Origin: an uncultured Desulfobacca sp. | GTDB lineage: Bacteria; Desulfobacterota; Desulfobaccia; Desulfobaccales; Desulfobaccaceae | DNA: 11,130 nucleotides | Direction: 5' to 3' | NCBI GenBank assembly: GCA_937958145.1 | Contig: CALGOE010000087.1 | Location: 1 to 11,130 of the forward strand | Part shown: piece by piece, positions 6,305 through 11,130 of the stretch | Numbering within the stretch: position 1 is the first letter of the stretch | Layout: each line of letters starts with the position of its first letter | The notes under the pieces: generated by a model | Database searches by the model: none | Told to the model about the DNA's origin: nothing | Seen by the model: the letters and a program-made list of their open reading frames with translations, nothing else | Made by a program: the position numbers and the translations under genes

Positions 6305-8191
6305 TTATATTCTGCTGATTAAAATGACGCGGTTCTGTTTGGTTCTGGCATTCTCAAGTTTGATCCCGACTTGAACCATCTGGTGCACCGATTGGTTAAG
6401 TTTTCTGGTCAGCCACCTGACATTCTTCGGCCAGTTATCATCTTCTTTGGCTTCCCGCGGGGCATATAAACCTAAGGTAACCAGCATCTCGCTGGGTGGG
6501 CCCTGCCACTCATCCCGGTTGCGCATCAGGCGGATCACCGCCGCCACCAAGGGATCGCCCCCAGCCCACTGGAGCGCCTCTGCCCACTGCTCTGGCGTGA
6601 CCTCCTCGTCCTCGTCATCCTCATAATCCTCGTCATCGTCCAGTCCCGGCTCCTCCGAATCCTCCTGGCCCTCGCCGACCAAACCGCTTTCTGCTCCGCC
6701 TGCCTGCCGCTCGGTTACCTCATGCAACGAGGACATGGGCTCGCCCGGTCCGGACGGCTCCCCCTGTCCACCCTGGCCAACCCCAGATTTTTTATCGCCT
6801 TCCGGCTGCGCCTGGCTGGCCCGCCAGGCCGCCAGCTCCTCCGGGTCAACCTTGCTCAAGTACTCCTGCCGGATCTGCTCCTTCTCAGCCTCGGTCAAGG
6901 GCGGCTTATTGAGGGACTGCCGCAACATGTCCTTGCTCTCTATTTTGGCCTCGATACCACTTAACGCCTTCGCCAGGCTGATCCTCTCCGCCAGCAGCGG
7001 CTTCACTACCCTGCCCGACTCCGCCATTTCCTCCATCCGGGCCAAGGCCACCCCGGCAGGACTTGGCGCCGCCGGCTGCACCTGCCCGGCAGGCTCGACA
7101 TCCCGCTGCGCCAGCGCAGCTTCAGGCCCAGCAGGACCGACCTCTCCCATAGCGACCGCCAGGACCTCTGGCTCAGGCGCCTCCCTTTCCCCTTGCTGCC
7201 CCGGCTGCAACACCGGAACCGCCCCTTCCCCGACCTCCGGCGGCATTTCAGGCTGGCCCACCTGATCCGCACCGTCCTGGCATGACGGAGCCAACGCCTC
7301 AGTCCCAGCTTCACCCCCCGCAGGCTTGGCATCCGAAACGTCCACCGGCGCCTCGGCCACCGGCGCGGCAGGCTCCACGGACAAGACAACAGCTGGACCG
7401 CCCCCGCCTGTGCCCGTGGTTGTTTGTTCCTGAGCCAGAGGTGGCAGCCCTTCTGCACCAACAATTGGTTTGTCTGGCGTTTGTAATGCCGGAGGGCCTG
7501 ACTCCCCCCACACCCTGTCCACATACACGGCCTTCACATGTTTGAGGGCGTGATAAAAGGCCACCAGGTACTGATCGAACTGTTGCAGCGTCGCCGCCAC
7601 TTTATCAGGATCTAAAGCGTCACTGGGCAGCTCACTGGCCAGCTTCTTGCACTCCTCTTTCGGAATAGCCTGGACCAGGAAGCACCACGGCCAGTATTGG
7701 ACCAAAAATTTGTTCTGCTTCGTTTTCCGGCGAAGCTCCCGAAAATAATTATGCACCTGCTCTCTGGCGACCTCCCTATGAATAGTCGTCAGAACTTTAT
7801 GGTCCATGGCCCGCCGATATGAAATCTCCTTAAAAAGACGGTTAAGCAACCTGCATATATAAAAGGCGACCGCAATGTGGATCAGCACCACCCACAGCCA
7901 GCCCAACAGCATCAGCAGGAGCACCCCCAAATGGAACGTAAACCAGATGGTGTGGCCGAAGGTCTCCAGCAGCGCCAGTTTCATGAAAAACGGGATTTCC
8001 CCGAAGAAAGAGTAATGCGGCCACAGGATGAATATCCGGTCCAAATAGATGATCACCAGCGGCACCCAGAGGAAATGGTATTTCTTGAGCAGGCGCCACG
8101 TCTTCTGCCATCTGGTTTCAGGTTTTTGGTAGCCCATGGTTTTGGTTTGCTGTAAAGCCGCCCTGCCGGCCAGGATGTTGGGCTGCGCCAT
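6305..8191 (-). CDS. Large membrane protein with C-terminal helicase-type winged-helix-like domain
   Basis: The 628-residue product is not a family I can name. The N-terminal part has hydrophobic helices at about 40-57 and 84-113, separated by an aromatic loop. A basic helical cytoplasmic region follows (about 114-230). Next is a long low-complexity stretch rich in Ala, Pro, Gly and Glu (about 231-390), a charged helical part (391-465) and an extremely acidic run at 512-530. The last 95 residues resemble the domain at the end of DUF3631 and related primase/helicase proteins: EWQGPPSEML (571-580), NWPKNVRWLTRKLNQ (586-600), VGIKLENARTKQNR (608-621), ending RVILISRI. So it may tether DNA to the membrane. 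An ATG at 8191 and a TTG at 8194 are the possible starts; neither has a clear ribosome binding site, and the start lies in a hairpin loop. Confidence 0.8.
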   Translation of the reverse strand: MAQPNILAGRAALQQTKTMGYQKPETRWQKTWRLLKKYHFLWVPLVIIYLDRIFILWPHYSFFGEIPFFMKLALLETFGHTIWFTFHLGVLLLMLLGWLWVVLIHIAVAFYICRLLNRLFKEISYRRAMDHKVLTTIHREVAREQVHNYFRELRRKTKQNKFLVQYWPWCFLVQAIPKEECKKLASELPSDALDPDKVAATLQQFDQYLVAFYHALKHVKAVYVDRVWGESGPPALQTPDKPIVGAEGLPPLAQEQTTTGTGGGGPAVVLSVEPAAPVAEAPVDVSDAKPAGGEAGTEALAPSCQDGADQVGQPEMPPEVGEGAVPVLQPGQQGEREAPEPEVLAVAMGEVGPAGPEAALAQRDVEPAGQVQPAAPSPAGVALARMEEMAESGRVVKPLLAERISLAKALSGIEAKIESKDMLRQSLNKPPLTEAEKEQIRQEYLSKVDPEELAAWRASQAQPEGDKKSGVGQGGQGEPSGPGEPMSSLHEVTERQAGGAESGLVGEGQEDSEEPGLDDDEDYEDDEDEEVTPEQWAEALQWAGGDPLVAAVIRLMRNRDEWQGPPSEMLVTLGLYAPREAKEDDNWPKNVRWLTRKLNQSVHQMVQVGIKLENARTKQNRVILISRI

Positions 8192-8209
8192 CAAATGGAT
8201 GCGCAGCCC
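8180..8209. promoter_or_regulatory. Hairpin enclosing the start codon of the large membrane protein gene
   Basis: GGGCTGCGC at 8180-8188 and GCGCAGCCC at 8201-8209 form a perfect 9-bp GC-rich stem around a 12-base loop. On the minus-strand mRNA the loop holds the TTG and ATG start codons (8194-8189) right at the stem. No T-run follows, so it is not an ordinary terminator. It could hold down translation unless ribosomes from the upstream Bro-N gene, ending 38 bases earlier, open it. Confidence 0.6.
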
Positions 8210-8229
8210 GGATGGACGTCTGTAGCAGT

Positions 8230-9486
8230 TTAGTGCATTTTCTTCCGGTTCCGGGGGGCCTCCAGCGATGCCGCGGCGGCCTCCTGAGCCTTCCGATACT
8301 CCAAGAGGCTCTCGATGGCCTGCTTAAAGTTTCGGTCCCGCTGAAATTGGTTCAGGGGTTTGATTTCAAGGCCCAGGATCGCGGACATCTCCCGCTCGAC
8401 CGACCGCACCGTCTCCACCGAAATGTTGTAGAGCCTGGCAGCCTCCCGTTGCGTAATAAGGCCGAAAGCACGCAACTGGGTGAGGCGTTCCAACTGCGCA
8501 TAGCCGAGATTGCTGCCGACCGGCGTGCTCAAGAGACGGAAAATGCGCGGCACAATCTCCTTGAAAAAATAGTCCCTAACCTGCTCCAGCTTCTCCGGCG
8601 CGGCCTCCTCCTGCACCTGGCGGATCTTGCGGGGCAGGGACGCAAGCCACCTACGCACCTCTTTCGCCGTTTCGGTACGGGCGAACATGGCGATGAGGTA
8701 GCAGCCTTCTTCGGAGTAGAGCCGCATATACCTCTGTTGGTGGTCTACCTGCGAAACCAATTTGGTTACGCAGGTGTGCGGTGATAGCTCCTCGCGGTGC
8801 CGATCGAAGATTTTCCGAACCGCAATCCTTGGTTCGACCAAGCCCAACATATTCCCCAAATCCTCTCCGGTTAGATATAATTCACCGTTAACTTCGAATA
8901 CCGGCACCTCTTGGCCATGGAAATCCACGACCTTTACCGGGCCGTCCACGACCGGCAATTCCTGGGGCTCGGCGGCGGTTCCGGATTCGACCTGGACAGG
9001 CAGGGCTCCCGAGGTTCCGGATTCGGCATCCACAACCCGGCTCACAGCGTCCTCGCCGCCGTATGCGTCTGCCGTCTGCACTGCTTGTTTTTTTGCTTCT
9101 TCTCGAGACACGCTATTTTCCTCCTCCTGGTTGGTTGGTGTTATGCTTGCCTGCAATGCGGCGAAAGCCGCCTGCGCAGTTTTGGCCTCCGGCTTTGTTA
9201 CTTTGGCGGCCAGAAGGGCGCACCCTTGCAGCGAAATTAGTTTGGCGAGGTTCTGCGGGCCGCGCTGGACGCCCAGCCACGCCCGGCAAATGTGAGGCTC
9301 GATTTCCTCCCGGTGGCAATCCCTGAGGTGGCTGATAGCCGACGCCGGCTGCGCAAAGCCTAACAGCCGGCCCAAATCCGAGCTCTTCAGAAACACCTGG
9401 CCGCCGAGGCGAAATAGAGGCACCTCCAGGCGATTGAGGCGCAAACTGGATACCGGGCACCGCACGATTAGTATTTTTTCAGCCAT
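8230..9486 (-). CDS. Tandem Bro-N-like (phage antirepressor-type) protein with C-terminal HTH-like segment
   Basis: The 418-residue protein carries two copies of a Bro-N-like domain. Copy one (about 20-110) reads LEVPLFRLGGQVFLKSSDLG, then a DCHREEIEPH segment and ISLQGCALLAAK. Copy two (about 200-292) has EVPVFEVNGELYLTGEDLG, then DRHREELSPH and YSEEGCYLIAMFARTE. The shared pattern 'hydrophobic strand, G-x-x-(F/L)-(Y/F)-L, DLG..LG' and RHREE is typical of Bro-N/ORF6N domains of phage and baculovirus regulators. A charged linker (120-190) separates the copies. The C-terminal part (about 345-377) has an HTH-like GLITQREAARLYNISVETV segment. The start is ATG with GAGGGGG at 9500-9494; an in-frame extension of 47 codons overlaps the upstream gene and lacks support. 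A regulatory role is likely; its target is unknown. Confidence 0.85.
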   Translation of the reverse strand: MAEKILIVRCPVSSLRLNRLEVPLFRLGGQVFLKSSDLGRLLGFAQPASAISHLRDCHREEIEPHICRAWLGVQRGPQNLAKLISLQGCALLAAKVTKPEAKTAQAAFAALQASITPTNQEEENSVSREEAKKQAVQTADAYGGEDAVSRVVDAESGTSGALPVQVESGTAAEPQELPVVDGPVKVVDFHGQEVPVFEVNGELYLTGEDLGNMLGLVEPRIAVRKIFDRHREELSPHTCVTKLVSQVDHQQRYMRLYSEEGCYLIAMFARTETAKEVRRWLASLPRKIRQVQEEAAPEKLEQVRDYFFKEIVPRIFRLLSTPVGSNLGYAQLERLTQLRAFGLITQREAARLYNISVETVRSVEREMSAILGLEIKPLNQFQRDRNFKQAIESLLEYRKAQEAAAASLEAPRNRKKMH

Positions 9487-9511
9487 TAACCTTCCCCCTC
9501 TGCAAAAAGCC

Positions 9512-10081
9512 CTACTCCGCCGCGCAATTCCGCCGCCACTTGCAATTGCGGCAATGCGGACCTTCCCGTTTCGGCACCTGCCGGGCCGGGACTTGCTGCC
9601 AGCGGCGCATCTCTTCCAAGAAGCCAATTACCATTGACCGCGCAGCGGGGCCGAAAGGCACCTCAAAGCTGCGGTTGGCGTAGCGAACCTCGCCGCCCCG
9701 AGTTGGATAGCCGTTTTCCTCCAGCAGCAAGCAATAGGCCCAGACCTGCGCCTGGTCGCTGGGCCTGAGCCACTCAGACCGGCGCTTTTTCTTCTCAACG
9801 GGCAGATAGAATTTGCCGTCTACCACGGCGTAGTCCGGCTTGCCGGCGAGGCCGTGCCGCTCTGATACCAGCATCTCCGGCAGCGTCCGGATATCTCTGT
9901 TGTGCCGCACCGCCTCTCTGAGGACCGGAGCGCCGACATCCGCCGCAACGACCCGTTCAGCCCAGACGCCAAGGCCGCGCTGCGTCTTTTCGCTTTGCTG
10001 CCTGGTGCGGCGGGACAAGACAAAGGCTATAGCCGCCACAACCACCAAGAAAATGATCAAGCCCATCTGTGTGTTAGACAT
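9512..10081 (-). CDS. Cas4-like PD-(D/E)xK nuclease, C-terminal half with N-terminal membrane anchor
   Basis: The 189-residue protein starts with one membrane helix (6-23) followed by RRTRQQ. The rest matches the core of Cas4/Dna2-type nucleases: D83 in KPDY, E96 and K98 in PVEKKKR (the D...ExK metal site), a QVWAY motif (Q112, Y116), and three cysteines C177, C180 and C186 (CRNCKWRRNC) that in Cas4 hold an iron-sulfur cluster. The N-terminal fourth cysteine and the helical start of Cas4 are missing; both appear in the preceding gene. TAG-GCC-ATG joins the two frames: the ATG is one codon after the upstream TAG and in the same frame, with GGGGGAG at 10095-10089 before the stop. Cas4-like proteins with an N-terminal helix exist outside CRISPR loci, and no cas1, cas2 or array is present here. 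Confidence 0.88.
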   Translation of the reverse strand: MSNTQMGLIIFLVVVAAIAFVLSRRTRQQSEKTQRGLGVWAERVVAADVGAPVLREAVRHNRDIRTLPEMLVSERHGLAGKPDYAVVDGKFYLPVEKKKRRSEWLRPSDQAQVWAYCLLLEENGYPTRGGEVRYANRSFEVPFGPAARSMVIGFLEEMRRWQQVPARQVPKREGPHCRNCKWRRNCAAE

Positions 10082-10084
10082 GGC

Positions 10085-10381
10085 CTATCTCCCCCACACC
10101 AGCAGCACGGCCACGGCCAGGCCAGCCGCAGCGATCGCGATATACCGCCAGCTAGCCGCCCAGCGGCGCTGCCGGCTCGCTAAACAGACCGCTTCCCCGT
10201 GCTCCCGGTGGTGTTCCAGCCCCTCCTGCAGCCGCTGCTCGACCTCGGCGATTTCCTCCGGGGGCAGTTTGCACTGGACTTTATGTGCCGTGTAGGCCCA
10301 CGAACGTGGACAATAGACAAACTCCCGCAGGTCTGAGACCCGCAGCATCGGCTTGTTGTTTCTTCGGCTCGGCAGGCCCAT
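10085..10381 (-). CDS. Cas4-like N-terminal half with C-terminal membrane helix
   Basis: This 98-residue protein looks like the first third of Cas4 on its own. LRVSDLREFVYCPRSWAY (13-30) carries the CPR signature whose cysteine (C24) is the first iron-sulfur ligand in Cas4, and RLQEGLEHHREHGE (50-63) matches the 'G..H' segment that supplies the catalytic-site histidine (H57 or H58). Residues 79-96 form one membrane helix ending WGR, then TAG. RQRR just before the helix suggests that the N-terminus stays in the cytoplasm. The next gene begins one codon later with a matching helix and the remaining nuclease motifs. The start is ATG at 10381 with AAGGAG at 10392-10387; an ATG at 10408 would add nine residues and overlap the upstream gene. 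A short stand-alone membrane protein is the alternative. Confidence 0.82.
   Translation of the reverse strand: MGLPSRRNNKPMLRVSDLREFVYCPRSWAYTAHKVQCKLPPEEIAEVEQRLQEGLEHHREHGEAVCLASRQRRWAASWRYIAIAAAGLAVAVLLVWGR
10089..10095 (-). promoter_or_regulatory. Ribosome binding site overlapping the end of the first Cas4-half gene
   Basis: GGGGGAG lies seven bases before the ATG at 10081 and just before the TAG (10087-10085) of the preceding gene. Ribosomes finishing the first half could restart at once on the second. The same arrangement (binding site, TAG, one codon, start) occurs between the relaxase gene and traD. Confidence 0.65.
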
Positions 10382-10401
10382 GTTGTCTCCTTGTTTGGCT
10401 G

Positions 10402-10899
10402 CTACCATTTTGAAAACATTTTGCCGGCACTATACCCGCGGTTGTATTCCCGCTCCTTCACCGACTGGATGTAGCCGTAGTAATCCGCCGGGGACGCCAT
10501 GCCCGCAGCAATCCGGTGCTCTATCTGCGCCTGGTGCCACTCTTCCAGGCTAGAATAGGCGCGGTTGGCGCGGATGCACATTACGAAAGGCCAGAGGGGG
10601 ATCATTGCCCACCAAAGCCAGTATGCTACTTTAAATTTCTCCCATTCCGGTGCTTCAGGAGGCAATTTGAAGTAGTGATACAGACAAACAATTCCGATGA
10701 GAAATGCAGTATAAATGACGGGCGGCACCCAGTACTGGCGGATCATCCGCCGCTTCCAGGTCGCGCCGTCCCGGCCCCAGGCGTCCATTAACAGCGCCGT
10801 GTCCTCAATACGCTGGATCGGCGCCCGGAAATAGAGGAATACTAGCACCAACCCGGCAATATCCATCAAACCGAAACTTGTACACCCTGCACCCTCCAT
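10402..10899 (-). CDS. Small three-helix membrane protein of unknown function
   Basis: I do not recognise this 165-residue protein. It has three likely membrane helices, at about 11-27, 57-77 and 91-111, rich in aromatic residues (YWLWWAMIPLWPF). The C-terminal 50 residues are hydrophilic and charged, with a helical EEWHQAQIEHRIAAG segment and a Tyr-rich end (SPADYYGYIQSVKEREYNRG). There are cysteines at 6, 72 and 108 with no metal-binding pattern. The start is ATG with GGAGGG at 10912-10907. It lies 15 bases after the transglycosylase stop and 20 bases before the Cas4-half start, so it is part of the same operon. Being between a wall-opening enzyme and a membrane nuclease suggests a place in the envelope part of the transfer machinery, but this is only context. 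Confidence 0.75.
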   Translation of the reverse strand: MEGAGCTSFGLMDIAGLVLVFLYFRAPIQRIEDTALLMDAWGRDGATWKRRMIRQYWVPPVIYTAFLIGIVCLYHYFKLPPEAPEWEKFKVAYWLWWAMIPLWPFVMCIRANRAYSSLEEWHQAQIEHRIAAGMASPADYYGYIQSVKEREYNRGYSAGKMFSKW

Positions 10900-10914
10900 C
10901 TGTCTTCCCTCCGT

Positions 10915-11130
10915 TTAATCTTTGCGTGCTAACCTTGGCGTTGCTTGCGGAACGCCCCGCAACTCGCCCAACACCGCCCGCACATAATCCTGGGTCTCTT
11001 GAAACGGCGGGACGCCGCCGTATTGCGCCACCCTTGCTGGCCCGGCGTTGTAGGCGGCCACGGCCTTCTCATAGCTGCCGCCGAACTGGTTCAGCAGCTG
11101 CCGCAGGTACTTCGCGGAGCCTTCGATGTT
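10915..11130 (-). CDS. SLT-type lytic transglycosylase, C-terminal end only
   Basis: Only the last 71 codons are in the window; the start and the catalytic glutamate lie beyond base 11130. The visible part has the closing motifs of the SLT (GH23, VirB1-like) fold: NIEGSAKYLRQLLNQFGGSY, then AVAAYNAGPARVAQYGG (24-39) and PPFQETQDYVRAVL (41-54), where the AAYNAG and the 'PxxxETxxYV' pattern form part of the sugar-binding groove. About 17 residues follow before TAA. Such enzymes cut peptidoglycan so a secretion or conjugation channel can cross the wall, which suits a conjugative element. The stop is followed after two bases by the ribosome binding site of the next gene, so the two are co-transcribed. 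Confidence 0.9.
   Translation of the reverse strand, partial: NIEGSAKYLRQLLNQFGGSYEKAVAAYNAGPARVAQYGGVPPFQETQDYVRAVLGELRGVPQATPRLARKD

Noticed and set aside
9487..9627. An in-frame 47-codon extension of the Bro-N protein
   Set aside because: It would overlap the Cas4-like gene, is Arg/Gly rich without domain features, and a good ribosome binding site precedes the ATG at 9486.
10382..10408. ATG at 10408 as the start of the first Cas4-half gene
   Set aside because: AAGGAG at 10392-10387 is spaced correctly for the ATG at 10381 and the upstream ATG overlaps the preceding gene without its own binding site.

Overview
The window is a piece of a conjugative mobile element, most likely an integrative conjugative element or a large plasmid. 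Every gene I can support lies on the minus strand, so the window reads from base 11130 down to base 1. No rRNA, tRNA, integrase or CRISPR array is visible. The DNA is GC-rich, uses GTG and TTG starts freely, and carries strong AGGAGG-type ribosome binding sites. Together with a VKOR-thioredoxin fusion this would fit a GC-rich member of the Clostridia, but that is only an inference and the host cannot be fixed from the window.

Reading in the direction of transcription, the first block (11130-6305) is a tightly packed accessory run. It holds the C-terminal end of an SLT-type lytic transglycosylase, a small three-helix membrane protein, two consecutive small genes that look like the two halves of a membrane-anchored Cas4-type nuclease, a protein with two tandem Bro-N-like domains, and a large membrane protein whose C-terminus resembles a primase/helicase-associated winged helix. 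Bases 6304-5925 form a gene-free control region. It has about eleven copies of a GATGTCACCC iteron, a 64-bp duplicated segment, an AT-rich palindrome, and a three-arm palindrome that can fold in two alternative ways.

The second block (5924-1) is the mobilization operon: a VKOR-thioredoxin disulfide-forming membrane protein, a MobI-like small protein, a MobH (TraI_2) HD-type relaxase, the TraD coupling ATPase, and a ParB-like DNA-binding protein cut by the window edge. In known MobH systems the relaxase and accessory protein process oriT and TraD feeds the relaxosome to the type IV secretion channel. The transglycosylase would open the wall and the VKOR fusion would oxidise cysteines of exported channel parts. 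The control region next to the mobI-like and relaxase genes is the natural candidate for oriT or an iteron-type control locus.

The most unusual observation is the split Cas4-like nuclease. The expected iron-sulfur cysteines and catalytic residues are shared between two proteins. Each carries one transmembrane helix, and they are separated by a single in-frame TAG plus one codon. This lies in an operon otherwise rich in membrane and DNA-binding proteins, so the set may be a membrane-located DNA-processing module of the element.
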